Position numbers and translations under genes: made by a program. From Betaproteobacteria bacterium MOLA814 (GTDB lineage Bacteria; Pseudomonadota; Gammaproteobacteria; Burkholderiales; Burkholderiaceae_C), in the NCBI GenBank assembly GCA_000496475.1, contig AYMW01000002.1:310001-374000 (forward strand): a stretch of DNA of 64,000 nucleotides, given 5' to 3'. Shown in pieces: positions 21,204-30,215 of the stretch. Position 1 is the first letter of the stretch, and the number at the start of each line of letters is the position of its first letter. The notes under the pieces are model-generated. The model saw only the letters and a program-made list of their open reading frames with translations, did not search any database and was not told where the DNA came from.

Positions 21204-22112
21204 TTAGAGGGTGTGCGCAATGCGCTGTCGGGTTGCATCGCGCCAAACCAACCAACCCCATGAGCCGGTTGGCACAAGCATCGCAGGTTTCAACACCTGT
21301 TTGTCACTGACATAACCAACCGCCTGTAAACCTTGCGACCAAGCGTGCAACTCCCAATCGAAGCCTGTTGGATTGCGCTTACCATGTGGCGCTTTTAAAC
21401 GCACAGGCAACTCCCACTCCTGCCCAGCCTGTATGTCTGGCAGGAGGCCTGTAAGCGCATCACCACGCTCAGGGTGATACCAGGACAAGGACAGCTTAGC
21501 GGGCCACTGCTGCCACTGCGACAGCGCCACACCATTGGCGTCTTTCAAGCCATCGACAACGGCGGCGTTGCTGGGGCTGGCAACAGTGATAACTTCACCA
21601 CCACCAGGCATTTCGGGCACGTATAGGTGCGACACATCAAATTGCCAGCGCGTTGCCACCGCGTCCCCGTGCACCAACGACGACACACGCCCTCGCACCA
21701 GCACCGTTTTTCCTTCAATGGCGCTGTCGATGGCTAAAGCTTGGCGGTAGGTAGCACGCAAGCCAGACGATGCAAATGCCAACAACACCAGTGACAACAC
21801 CGCAGCCAGCACCACAGTCAATGGCATGGCTGTCGATTGCGCAGAGCCACTTGTTGGTCTACGGCTTGCAAAAGCCGTGGCACAACAACTGGCGCCAACA
21901 ACCAAAGCAACGGCTACGAACGCCACAAGCCAATAGGTTGCCCTCGACCACAAGGATGGCTGATACATGAGCGAGGCCACACCAAGCAACCAAGCAAGTG
22001 GACACACCAGCAACCAAACAGCTGGCCATGTTAAGAGGCCCTCAATGGCTGGCGTGGCGCGGTTGCCATACCTGCTGGTGGTGTGGGTGTCGGGCTGTTT
22101 GGCAAGACGCAT
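21204..22112 (-). pseudogene. comEC: ComEC/Rec2 N-terminal part, ended by an in-frame TAA
   Basis: This is the first 302 codons of the same comEC gene: hydrophobic N-terminal helices (LLTWPAVWLLVCPLAWLLG, about 25-43) and a DUF4131/OB-like periplasmic region with GKTVLVRGRVSSLVHG and LSWYHPERGDAL. It ends WRDATRQRIAHTL, where homologues run on directly into the conserved ALVVGDQ segment, which here lies just past the stop in the same frame. The ATG at 22112 (MRLAKQPDT) was chosen because an open frame from 22304 would run across the divergent ridA gene start. A one-base change (for example GAA or CAA to TAA) would explain the break. Whether competence is lost is not known. Confidence 0.8.
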
Positions 22113-22225
22113 TGGCTTGTTATTGTGAGAAGTAGCGCAAATTAGCCGCAGTCTTGCCCGGATATGGCGCCAAGCAAGGTCTAGAATTAACACTTTCAAA
22201 CTAGCACCAGCAATCGGAGATAACC

Positions 22226-22690
22226 ATGAGTGTTTACACGCAATTAAAAGAACTTGGCATTGAGTTGCCCCCCGTATCCGTTCCGGCTGCGGCTTACAAA
22301 CCATTTGCCATAGCCGGCGACATGGTGTTTATCAGTGGGCACATTGCCAAGAAAGATGGCGCTGTATGGGTGGGCCAACTTGGCAAAGACACCGACACAG
22401 AAACTGGCAAGGCCGCAGCTCACGCTGTTGCCATTGATTTGATGGGTACTTTGCAAGCGGCAGCAGGTGGTGACTTGAGTAAAGTCAAGCGCATTGTTAA
22501 AGTCATGAGCTTGGTGAACTCAACACCCAATTACACCGAACAGCACCTGGTTACCAACGGCTGCTCAGACCTGCTGGGAAAAGTGTTTGGCGCAGATGTT
22601 GGCGCCCATGCGCGCAGTGCCTTTGGTGTGGCCCAACTGCCCATGGGGGCTTGCGTTGAAATTGAAATGATTGCGCAACTTGAGTCATAA
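22226..22690 (+). CDS. RidA/YjgF-family protein
   Basis: RidA proteins hydrolyse reactive enamine/imine intermediates; this one belongs to a longer, less characterised branch. It has 154 residues: YKPFAIAGDMVFISGHIAKK, KAAAHAVAIDLMGTLQAA and VKVMSLVNSTPNYTEQHLVTNGCSDLL. The family's C-terminal segment is RSAFGVAQLPMGACVEIEMIA, with the usual Arg near 131. The start is supported by GGAG (22217-22220). It is monocistronic and ends in a strong bidirectional terminator. It is divergent from comEC. Confidence 0.93.
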   Translation: MSVYTQLKELGIELPPVSVPAAAYKPFAIAGDMVFISGHIAKKDGAVWVGQLGKDTDTETGKAAAHAVAIDLMGTLQAAAGGDLSKVKRIVKVMSLVNSTPNYTEQHLVTNGCSDLLGKVFGADVGAHARSAFGVAQLPMGACVEIEMIAQLES

Positions 22691-22707
22691 GCGCTTGTAA
22701 ATGCGCA

Positions 22708-22740
22708 TAAAAAAAGGGCATATTGACTGCCCTTTTTTTT
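22708..22740. terminator. Bidirectional intrinsic terminator
   Basis: AAAAAAAGGGCA and TGCCCTTTTTTTT flank a 7-base loop, giving a stem with A- and T-runs on both sides. It serves the ridA-like gene on plus and the membrane protein gene ending at 22757 on minus. Confidence 0.9.
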
Positions 22741-22756
22741 CAATCGACAGCAGCAA

Positions 22757-23965
22757 TTACATTTCTAAAATTTTGGCATTAAAAATCGTCACAGCCTTGT
22801 CCACCGAGTGGTCCATGTCATCAATAATGACCACCAAGCCTTGGAACACAAATATCACCAGCAGTTGCACACCCAAGCCTGTTAAGCCTGGGGCAGCCAA
22901 CATGACCAATACAAAATACAGGTTGGCGATGCGCCTCAGCCAAGCGTAAAAAGCGGGGTGAAAACACACTTGTGTTTTGGTTAAGAATGCAGACATGCGC
23001 TGGGTGAGCACGGCGTGAAATGGCACGTCCATGCTGGGGCGCGTGTGCACCACATCGCGAATGTTGTGCAACAACGTTGTGGTGCTGGCCTTCATGGCTT
23101 CGTAGCTCAACTCCTCTTGCAAATAGTGCGCGAGTTGAACCCGCCAGCCGTCAAAATCAGGATGCCGCCCGTTGACCTGTGACTGCTCTAAGCCTTCTTT
23201 CAAAACAGTTTGGCAGTCATACTCAACTGCTTGTAAGGCATCTAAGGCAGTGCGGTGCATTTCTGTGATTTCCATTTGTTTGCGTTTAACAATGCCAAAA
23301 GTGATGGCCAGCGCAATGCCAAATACATAGCCAACAGCGCTGACCGCCAGCATCAGCACTGGACGGTCAAAAAATGTGTACACATCAAACGCTGTCACAC
23401 GCCCGATCTCAACGAATAGCACGCGCAAGCCCAAGTGCGCGGCCATAGCACCAAATACCAAGCTAAAAACGGAGGCACCAAACACCGCCGTAATGCTGGT
23501 GCTGACACGCAGTAACTTCACCACACGCATCAGCCTAAACAGCCGCAACAGCACCAGCAGTTCTAGGTGCGCGGCAGGAACAAGGCCCACAAACACCAAC
23601 ACAACCATGGCCGACGGAACAATCGCCAAAGCGTCACACAGTAGCAGCAAACAACTGCGCCAGTTGTTGGGCTTGATGACCGCTAAACGCAGAATAAAGT
23701 CTAGGGTGAAGATACAAAAAATAAACAGCTCGACCACAAACAGTTGCACGCTGTTGGGGGGAAACCAAGAGGGGTATTCGTCGGAGACGAACAAAAAGAA
23801 AATAGACGCCACAACGGTCATGGCCACAAACGCCATGTAACGCTTACCAAGCTCCGTTATGGGCTCATTGATTTCGCGATCCAAATCGCGCAGACTGCGC
23901 ACACCAGCGAGTACCTCTGGTTCAGGCGTGTCGGCATGTGGGCCTTGGGCGTTGTCAGTTGTCAT
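22757..23965 (-). CDS. Membrane protein with voltage-sensor domain and bestrophin-like C-terminal part
   Basis: This 402-residue membrane protein is unusual. After a charged N-terminus, residues about 41-160 look like the four helices of a voltage-sensor domain. S2 is VVELFIFCIFTLDFILRLA (acidic residues in place), S3 has LLCDALAIVPS, and S4 is VLLRLFRLMRVVKLLRV with a basic residue every third position. Two more membrane segments follow (about 163-185 and 203-226), then KRKQMEITEM and a cytoplasmic region. At the C-terminus two helices end in FQGLVVIIDDMDHSVDK, reminiscent of the bestrophin/DUF4239 end (acidic cluster after the last helix). No K+ channel filter (TVGYGD) is present. The function is unknown; an anion channel or a voltage-dependent regulator are guesses. 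It is a single-gene unit. Confidence 0.8.
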   Translation of the reverse strand: MTTDNAQGPHADTPEPEVLAGVRSLRDLDREINEPITELGKRYMAFVAMTVVASIFFLFVSDEYPSWFPPNSVQLFVVELFIFCIFTLDFILRLAVIKPNNWRSCLLLLCDALAIVPSAMVVLVFVGLVPAAHLELLVLLRLFRLMRVVKLLRVSTSITAVFGASVFSLVFGAMAAHLGLRVLFVEIGRVTAFDVYTFFDRPVLMLAVSAVGYVFGIALAITFGIVKRKQMEITEMHRTALDALQAVEYDCQTVLKEGLEQSQVNGRHPDFDGWRVQLAHYLQEELSYEAMKASTTTLLHNIRDVVHTRPSMDVPFHAVLTQRMSAFLTKTQVCFHPAFYAWLRRIANLYFVLVMLAAPGLTGLGVQLLVIFVFQGLVVIIDDMDHSVDKAVTIFNAKILEM

Positions 23966-24197
23966 AGCGCTTGGCCGCTGAGCGGCTCTATTGGAGTGTC
24001 ATGTAGGGGGTGGCGTGGTGTATTTAACACCACACACGACCCACTATAGGCAACGCACCACCGTTTGCAAAGCCTATTGTTGTCCCGGACACGCAACAAT
24101 ACGGCGCAAGCTCGTACGTCTCTATCTGCTCAGTAAACCACCCATTGCTGTTGGCACGTACTGCACAGGCAACGCATTGAACAAGCATCGCTGCAGG

Positions 24198-24890
24198 CTA
24201 GACCACCTTCACCACTATCTGGCCAAAGCCGTCTATGGAGCCAGTCATCACATCACCAGCCACCACAGCGCCAACGCCAGCGGGGGTGCCAGTCATTAGC
24301 AAGTCACCAGGCTCCAAGGCCTCGTACAGCGACAGCTGCGCAATGGACTCGGCCACAGACCAAATGAGTTGGTCGATGTTGCTACTTTGCTTGGTGACGC
24401 CGTTGACCATCAACTCAATAGTGGCCTGAGCAGGATGACCAACATCTTGCACAGTAGAAATGGGGCCAATGGGTGCCGACTGCGCAAATGCTTTGCCAAA
24501 CTCCCACGGGCGGCCCGCATGTTTAGCAACGGCTTGTAAGTCGCGCCTGGTCATGTCCAGGCCGACAGCATAGCCGTAGACATGTTGCAACGCATGCGCT
24601 GCTGTGATGTTGCGCCCGCCTACACCAATGGCCACCACCAGCTCAATTTCGTGATGCAGGTCGCTGGTGCGTGCGGGATAGTCTATGGAGGTGGGCGTTT
24701 CGCAGTCCACTACCGCCTGGGATGGCTTCATGAAGAAAAAAGGCGCCTCGCGGGTCGGATCTTTGCCCATCTCAAGCGCATGTTCGGCGTAGTTGCGGCC
24801 AACGCAGAAAATGCGGTTGACGGGGAAGCGCTGCGCGCTGTTGACGATAGGCAATGAGCGCGTGGGCGCAGGTGGAAAGCAGTAAATCAT
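24198..24890 (-). CDS. Fumarylacetoacetate hydrolase (FAH) family protein
   Basis: Members cleave C-C bonds or tautomerise/decarboxylate small keto acids, such as acylpyruvates and hydroxymuconic derivatives. At 230 residues it resembles the short bacterial acylpyruvase-like members. Motifs are IFCVGRNYAEHALEMG at the substrate lid, DLHHEIELVVAIG with the metal-binding Glu residues, VYGYAVGLDMTRRDLQ with the metal Asp, and LMTGTPAGVGAV. It stands alone between the voltage-sensor gene, 232 bases away with no ORF between, and the divergent MATE gene. The exact substrate is not readable. Confidence 0.92.
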   Translation of the reverse strand: MIYCFPPAPTRSLPIVNSAQRFPVNRIFCVGRNYAEHALEMGKDPTREAPFFFMKPSQAVVDCETPTSIDYPARTSDLHHEIELVVAIGVGGRNITAAHALQHVYGYAVGLDMTRRDLQAVAKHAGRPWEFGKAFAQSAPIGPISTVQDVGHPAQATIELMVNGVTKQSSNIDQLIWSVAESIAQLSLYEALEPGDLLMTGTPAGVGAVVAGDVMTGSIDGFGQIVVKVV

Positions 24891-25152
24891 AGACAGCCTA
24901 AAATAATTGAGTTGAATGCCTATTATTTGCTAATTTGACTGCGATGGGCACGGCTCATTGCATGCAAGCGTCTCGAGAAAGACCCAACAGTTGGCTTGAT
25001 GACCCATCAGATTACCCGTCCAATTGGTCAATGCATTTGAGCCTTCACGCACAAACACATGAGCCATAGAGCATGCCACGCAGATGACATAAGCTGGTTC
25101 AACGCACATCGACCTGCATATTGATATATGCCAGCGTCAACTAGGAATTTTC

Positions 25153-26553
25153 ATGAGTGTGCCAAGCACCTACATTCGACCAAGTCTAAACCGCATCGCT
25201 GTGCCTATCGTCGGCGAATTTTTACTGGGGATCAGTGTGGCTATGGCGGGTCTGTTCATGGCGTCGCACACGTCCGATGCAGCCGCTGGCGCCTTTGGCT
25301 TAACCCAGCAAGTACAAGAGTCACTGGCCGTTATTTTTCGCGTTTTGGCCATTGGTTTGGGGGTGGTGGTCACCCAAAAATTAGGGCGGAACAATACCGG
25401 TGCAGCCACCAAAACGGCCTTCTTAGCTTTGGGGGCGTCCACATGGGCGGGCGTGTTGGCGGCGTTGTGTTTGCTACTTGGGCACAGTTGGATTCTAGAC
25501 ACGCTGAACGCCCCACAAGAAGTGGTGCCACTCGCAACCATCTACATGATGCTGCTGGCACCGGCCATGGTGTTGGAAGTCTACAACCTCAGCATGGCCG
25601 CTGTGTTGCGCGCGCACTTGTTTGCCAAAGAGTCCTTGCTGGTCATGGTGGCCATGCACGGCTCTCACGTTCTATTGGCGTGGCTATTGATGCTAGGCCT
25701 TGGCAGTTGGGATGGCTGGGGCCTGAACGGCTTTGCAATCGCTTGGTTGTTAAGCCGCGCTTTTGGCTTGATGTTGCACTTGTATTTTTGGCGCACACGC
25801 ATGCATTTGGTTCCGGATACACACCATTGGTGGCACACACCGATCGCATCATTGATGCCGGTGTTACGCGTGGGTTTACCAGGCGCCGCCGTAGAGTTTT
25901 TCTACCGCTTGGCATTCATGGTCTCTATTTCAGCTACGGCCAAGCTTGGCGTGGCGGCTTTGGCCACACACTCTTACACACTGCAAACACTCAAATACGT
26001 GCTTCTCATCAGTTTGTCTATTGGATGGGCGTGTGAAATCATGGTAGGACGCATGGTAGGCGCTGGGCAGTTCAAAGGTGCTTACATTGTGGTTTTAAAA
26101 GGTGTACGAAGCGGCATCATCGCGTCTGGCACGTTGGTGCTGTGCGCGGCCATCGCATCTCCGTGGCTGATGACATTGTTTACCAACGACCCGAGCATCA
26201 TCCGAATGGCGCAATGGCTGCTATGGATGTCTGTGCTGCTTGAGTTGGGGCGGGTATTTAACTTGGTTGTGATTGGGGCTTTGCGAGCCAGCGGTGACAT
26301 TCACTACCCAGTGGTGGCCAGCATCACCTCCCTGGTATTCATATTGGGTGTGGGCTCATACTGGTTTGGGCAATGGTTTGGCCTGTACGGTATTTGGCTG
26401 ATTTATATCTTGGACGAGTGGGTTCGCGGGGTACTCATGTGGCGACGTTGGCGAACAAAAGGCTGGATTAGCAATGCGAAAAAAACTGTGAGGCAACTCA
26501 AAAGTGACGCCACACAACCGCCGCCAATAGAGACGCTGCGCGAACTGGTATGA
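25153..26553 (+). CDS. MATE-family multidrug/Na+ efflux transporter
   Basis: This is a 12-helix inner-membrane antiporter that exports organic cations using Na+ or H+. It has 466 residues. Family traits are PIVGEFLLGISVAMAGLFMASH at TM1, LAIGLGVVVTQKLGRNN after TM2, VGLPGAAVEFFYRLAFM at the start of the second half (about 240), SIGWACEIMVGRMVGAGQFKGAY, and ALRASGDIHYPVVASI. The start is supported by AGGAA 6 bases upstream. The 260-base upstream region shows no other gene. It is convergent with the DUF599 gene. Confidence 0.93.
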   Translation: MSVPSTYIRPSLNRIAVPIVGEFLLGISVAMAGLFMASHTSDAAAGAFGLTQQVQESLAVIFRVLAIGLGVVVTQKLGRNNTGAATKTAFLALGASTWAGVLAALCLLLGHSWILDTLNAPQEVVPLATIYMMLLAPAMVLEVYNLSMAAVLRAHLFAKESLLVMVAMHGSHVLLAWLLMLGLGSWDGWGLNGFAIAWLLSRAFGLMLHLYFWRTRMHLVPDTHHWWHTPIASLMPVLRVGLPGAAVEFFYRLAFMVSISATAKLGVAALATHSYTLQTLKYVLLISLSIGWACEIMVGRMVGAGQFKGAYIVVLKGVRSGIIASGTLVLCAAIASPWLMTLFTNDPSIIRMAQWLLWMSVLLELGRVFNLVVIGALRASGDIHYPVVASITSLVFILGVGSYWFGQWFGLYGIWLIYILDEWVRGVLMWRRWRTKGWISNAKKTVRQLKSDATQPPPIETLRELV

Positions 26554-26560
26554 CCACAGC

Positions 26561-27256
26561 TCAGGTGCGCAGCACGTCCAACACGTCTGAGCGGAATTCA
26601 CGCCTGTACAACACAAAGACCACCAAGACGCTGACAACAATGAATGCGGTACTGGAAAAAATCCAACTGATAGCCGCAAAGCTCATGTAGTAGGCGCGTA
26701 AACCACTGTTGAAGGCCTCTGCAGCAAGACCCACCAACGCGCTGGCACGCTTGGCGTGACGCTCACGGTCGAAAGTTCCGTCAGCGAACTTTTCTGGCGC
26801 AGGCATAGCGCCTATAGCCAAGGCCACAAAGGTATACAAGCGCATAGACCAGCTAAACCGGAAGAATGCGTACACAAAAATACCCACCAACAACAACACC
26901 TTGAGGTCAAACACCTCAACAATGGTGGGTTGTGCAAATGGGAATTCACCCACCAGTTCGGTCACACGGTCAGACGCACCCAACAAAGCCAGCAGACCAC
27001 CAATAATGAAAATAGAGGTGCTAGAAAAGAATGTGGGTGTTGCCGATAGGTTTTGCGTGATGAGGCCGTCCAGCATACGAGGGTCGCGGAAGGTCGCCTC
27101 GCGCAGCCAAAAATGGCGGTACTGGTTTGTTCTGTGCAGCAACGTTGTGCCCTCTTCGTGACCTCGTCCTGCAAACCAGACATAGCCAAGCCAGGCAGAG
27201 AAAAAAACCAACAAGGCAAGCCAATCGGTCCAAGGCAAAAAATTTAAAGCGATCAT
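26561..27256 (-). CDS. DUF599 family membrane protein
   Basis: The protein has 231 residues with four predicted membrane helices. N-terminal MIALNFLPWTDWLALLVFFSAWLGYVWF (start of helix 1), then a cytoplasmic loop with HRTNQYRHFWLREATFRDPRMLDGL and TPTFFSSTSIFIIGGLLALLG, are typical of DUF599. The function is unknown. The start at 27256 was preferred over a non-ATG start eight codons upstream. It ends 7 bases from the convergent MATE gene. Confidence 0.88.
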   Translation of the reverse strand: MIALNFLPWTDWLALLVFFSAWLGYVWFAGRGHEEGTTLLHRTNQYRHFWLREATFRDPRMLDGLITQNLSATPTFFSSTSIFIIGGLLALLGASDRVTELVGEFPFAQPTIVEVFDLKVLLLVGIFVYAFFRFSWSMRLYTFVALAIGAMPAPEKFADGTFDRERHAKRASALVGLAAEAFNSGLRAYYMSFAAISWIFSSTAFIVVSVLVVFVLYRREFRSDVLDVLRT

Positions 27257-27331
27257 AGTTGTATAGTAGCCGGGCACCACCCCTATGGGTCATGGTTTCA
27301 CAAGTGTCCCCAGCCATCTAGGGCGACAGTA

Positions 27332-27865
27332 CTAAGCTTTTAGTTTTGCAGCCAACTCGGCAATGCGTTGCCCAAGGGCATGAGCCGTATCTAGGTCACC
27401 TTGCGGTATGGCTGATGCTGGGCTGGCAGCTCCAACCTGTGCCATCACCCCGCTGTTGGAGCCGAGACGGTTGATAGTGCCATCGCCCAGGCCGGGCTGT
27501 CCCACCCACACCATGCCGTGTTGCATGGCCAAGGTCATAAGGTATTGAAGCGTGGATAACTTGTCGCCGCTCAAACTGCCAGAAATCGTAAAACCACCTG
27601 CCACTTTGCCCTGCCATGCGCCGCTGTACCACCGGCTTGAGCTGGTGTCAGCAAATTTTTTAAACTGCCATGACACCATCCCCATGTAGGTGGGAGAACC
27701 CATAACAATGGCATCGGCCTCGTCTAATTGAAGCCACTGCTCATTGCTGAGGTTGCCGTCTGGGTCAATTGCTATTAACGCTGCCTGCGCGCCCTTGGCC
27801 ACAAACTCAGCCACACGCTCGGTATGGCCGTAGCCAGAATGAAACACCACAACTGTTTTTGACAT
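27332..27865 (-). CDS. Flavodoxin-fold NAD(P)H:quinone/FMN reductase family protein
   Basis: This is an FMN-binding flavodoxin-like oxidoreductase of 177 residues, WrbA/NADPH-dependent FMN reductase superfamily. The FMN phosphate loop is VVFHSGYGHTERVAEFVAKG at the N-terminus. GSPTYMGMVSWQFKKFAD and GKVAGGFTISGSLSGDK are the other cofactor loops. A role in two-electron quinone reduction or redox-stress defence is likely from the family. It lies 31 bases downstream of a pirin gene on the same strand and probably belongs to the pirin-DoxX-pirin transcript. The ATG at 27865 was chosen over a TTG four codons upstream. Confidence 0.88.
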   Translation of the reverse strand: MSKTVVVFHSGYGHTERVAEFVAKGAQAALIAIDPDGNLSNEQWLQLDEADAIVMGSPTYMGMVSWQFKKFADTSSSRWYSGAWQGKVAGGFTISGSLSGDKLSTLQYLMTLAMQHGMVWVGQPGLGDGTINRLGSNSGVMAQVGAASPASAIPQGDLDTAHALGQRIAELAAKLKA

Positions 27866-27896
27866 CAAATCATTCAACTAAAAAAATACAAAAAAA

Positions 27897-28835
27897 CTAG
27901 GCGCGTTTGAAAGACGGCTCTAATGTGCCCATGTCACCGTCATGAAACGACTGCATGTAATTGGCAATGTCTTGCCGGTTGTTGCCAGTAAAAGGACCGT
28001 GCTGCACGACAGATTCGCCAATGGGCTTGCCATGGAACATCACACCGTGAAACCCATCCGCGCCAGCTTGCAACTCCACCTCATGGCCCACAACCAATGT
28101 GGACAAATCCACAGGGTTCCAGACAACCGCAGTGGGCTCGTCCACCACCTGATCACCATGTTGGCTTGAAAATACCAAGCTGCCACTGCGCAGCACAAAA
28201 AACACATTGTGCAAAGTGGGCACAGGCAAGCGGAGCGTGCCGTGAGCAGCTACATGAATGTCCCACATGGCAACTTTTGTTGACCAGCGAGCGTCGTCCC
28301 CAATTGGTGAGTGGCCAGACCCATCTGGCAAGTCACCAGCCACGGCCGTCAAAGTCATATCTGCGGTGCGCATGACCGGCATGTCGCTTCTCTTGACCTT
28401 GAAAACAGCTGCAAGCTGGTACTTGTGCTCGGGCGCCATGTCGACAAATATCTGCAAACCCAATGCTGGTGCACCAAGCTGCGAGGGCGTTTCCTCATGA
28501 ACGATACCGCGTCCGGCTTGCGTCCAATGCAAGTCACCAGCAGCAATGATGCTGTCATCACCTGTTGAATCACGGTTGCGCACGCCGCCGGGTGAGTCGT
28601 CAAACAACATTGTGATGGCACTCATACCGCCGTGCGGATGGGGCAAGAAATAAGACTGCGGCATGCTGAACGCATCAATGCCCAAAAAAGGATCGATTAA
28701 ATGTTGCGGCTCAACTCGCAGCATGTATGCAAACGTGGACCCGTCAAATGCATGCCGCGGCATGGACACCAACTTGGCTACGGGGCGGATACCTTGGATG
28801 CTGGGTGCTGCGTGCTCTTGAGTCATGAGTGACAT
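27897..28835 (-). CDS. Pirin family protein (longer form)
   Basis: This is a bicupin protein of 312 residues. Pirins bind Fe and some act as quercetinases or redox-sensing regulators. Recognisable parts are PHPHGGMSAITMLFDD (metal-site histidines), HWTQAGRGIVHEETPS and LQIFVDMAPEHKYQ, with a second cupin ending DGFHGVMFHGKPIGESVVQHGPF. The start is at 28835 or 28826; GGAA (28838-28841 on minus) is best spaced for 28826. It is one of two pirins in this cluster, flanking a DoxX gene. Confidence 0.9.
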   Translation of the reverse strand: MSLMTQEHAAPSIQGIRPVAKLVSMPRHAFDGSTFAYMLRVEPQHLIDPFLGIDAFSMPQSYFLPHPHGGMSAITMLFDDSPGGVRNRDSTGDDSIIAAGDLHWTQAGRGIVHEETPSQLGAPALGLQIFVDMAPEHKYQLAAVFKVKRSDMPVMRTADMTLTAVAGDLPDGSGHSPIGDDARWSTKVAMWDIHVAAHGTLRLPVPTLHNVFFVLRSGSLVFSSQHGDQVVDEPTAVVWNPVDLSTLVVGHEVELQAGADGFHGVMFHGKPIGESVVQHGPFTGNNRQDIANYMQSFHDGDMGTLEPSFKRA

Positions 28836-28907
28836 TTCCAATGGAAACCAAGCGTCGACACAACTGTGGTCATGCTAAAACAATTCAAAACCAAAGTGTA
28901 CTGGGGC

Positions 28908-29330
28908 TTAGCTTGAAACATGGGCTGACTTGTCGTTGGCCCCTAGAACCCATGTGCCGCCACCCAGTGCTGCAACCATCAACAAGCCGCCAACAACGGC
29001 AATGTTTTTCATAAACATCAACTGCTGCATATAAGCTTGGTCTGCCGGCATAGCCCAAAAATTGTGAAACAGCACTGTGGCAACCAAAGTAAAGACAGCC
29101 AAGATCACAGCCGCCAACTTGATCCGATAACCTACCAGCAGGGCCAGTCCGGCAATGAGTTCAACCACAATAGCGGTGATTGCAGCCACAGTCGCCAGTG
29201 GCAAACCCACGGAGGCAATATAGCCAACAGTGCCCTCAAAGCCAACAATCTTGCTGATACCTGCAGGTATAAACAGTGCTGCAAGCAGGATGCGCCCAGT
29301 TAGAGCGCCTGTGTTGTGTAATGTTGTCAT
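28908..29330 (-). CDS. DoxX family membrane protein
   Basis: This small integral membrane protein of 140 residues has four helices. Family features are GRILLAALFIPAGISKIVGFEGT and a middle helix with VVELIAGLALLVGYRIKLAA. DoxX-like proteins have been linked to thiosulfate:quinone oxidoreduction and oxidative-stress complexes, but most have no proven role. AAGGA lies 7 bases before the ATG. It sits between two pirin genes on the same strand, 77 and 94 bases from its neighbours. Confidence 0.9.
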   Translation of the reverse strand: MTTLHNTGALTGRILLAALFIPAGISKIVGFEGTVGYIASVGLPLATVAAITAIVVELIAGLALLVGYRIKLAAVILAVFTLVATVLFHNFWAMPADQAYMQQLMFMKNIAVVGGLLMVAALGGGTWVLGANDKSAHVSS

Positions 29331-29424
29331 GGTGTGTCCTTAAAAAAATGAAACGAGGCAGTTTTATAGTTGTGCAATACAACCTAAAACAGCCAAAGAG
29401 GTTGGGTATAAAACCCGTGAACCG

Positions 29425-30126
29425 TTATGCAGCTAAATCAAACAATAACACCTCAGCGCCATCGCCTGCGTCAAAACTTAAACTTGACTCATCAGCAACC
29501 AACAAGCCATCGCCTTGCGACAAAGCGTGGCCAGACACCGTAATGCTGCCTTTGACAACCTGAACATACGCTTTACGTGTGGGGTCTAACGTCACAGCGG
29601 CAGACTCAGCGCCATCAAACAAACCAGCATACATACGCGCGTCGCTGTGTATGGTTACAGCGCCATCTTGGCCGTCTTTATCGGCCACCAAGCGAAGTAT
29701 GCCGCGTTTGTCTTTTGCAGAAAAATGCTTTTGTTCATACCCTGGCACAATGCCCGCGGTGTGCGGCAGCAGCCAAATTTGCAAAAAATGGGTCTCGCTG
29801 TTTTGTGCGTGGTTGAACTCGCTGTGGCGAATACCAGTACCGGCACTTAAGCGCTGCACGTCGCCCGGAGGGATGGACGTGCCGTTACCCATGTCATCTT
29901 TGTGGGCCAACTCACCAGAAATGACGTAACTCATGATTTCCATGTCGCGGTGCCCATGGGTGCCAAAGCCCATACCGCTGGCCACACGGTCTTCGTTGAT
30001 GACCCGTAAATTACCCCAACCCATAAAGGATGGGTTCACGTAATCGGCAAACGAAAACGTGTGCTGACTTTTGAGCCAACCGTGGTCTGCTTGGCCTCGC
30101 TCAGCCGCTGGTCTTACTTGCAACAT
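29425..30126 (-). CDS. Pirin family protein (quercetinase-like, YhhW type)
   Basis: The protein has 233 residues. It begins MLQVRPAAERGQADHGWLKS and carries the cupin metal-site residues in GTHGHRDMEIMSYVISG, HKDDMGNGTSIPPGDVQRLSAGTGIRHSE and ETHFLQIWLLP. The length and motifs fit the YhhW/quercetin 2,3-dioxygenase type. The start is fixed by GGAG 7 bases upstream; an open frame runs further to 30444 but lacks family sequence. It is the first gene of the pirin-DoxX-pirin-flavodoxin run and is transcribed away from a LysR-type regulator. Confidence 0.93.
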   Translation of the reverse strand: MLQVRPAAERGQADHGWLKSQHTFSFADYVNPSFMGWGNLRVINEDRVASGMGFGTHGHRDMEIMSYVISGELAHKDDMGNGTSIPPGDVQRLSAGTGIRHSEFNHAQNSETHFLQIWLLPHTAGIVPGYEQKHFSAKDKRGILRLVADKDGQDGAVTIHSDARMYAGLFDGAESAAVTLDPTRKAYVQVVKGSITVSGHALSQGDGLLVADESSLSFDAGDGAEVLLFDLAA

Positions 30127-30215
30127 ATTCAATCTCCAAAATTTACACATTGATGCGTCAATGAACTCAAGTAATAAGTATGGAGCAGCCATAACCGCAC
30201 AGGGTTGAAACAACT

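Noticed and set aside
22757-23965. VGY in AVSAVGYVFG as a K+ selectivity filter of the voltage-sensor protein
   Set aside because: It lies inside a hydrophobic helix, without a pore helix before it or the following Gly-Asp, so it is not a filter.
24015-24033. GTGGTGT/ACACCAC inverted repeat upstream of the voltage-sensor gene
   Set aside because: A 7-bp stem without T-run or known operator similarity; it may be chance.
25128-26036. A 302-codon open frame on plus in another phase of the MATE gene
   Set aside because: It overlaps the MATE transporter, whose sequence is strongly conserved and preceded by a good Shine-Dalgarno; the alternative product has no recognisable domain.
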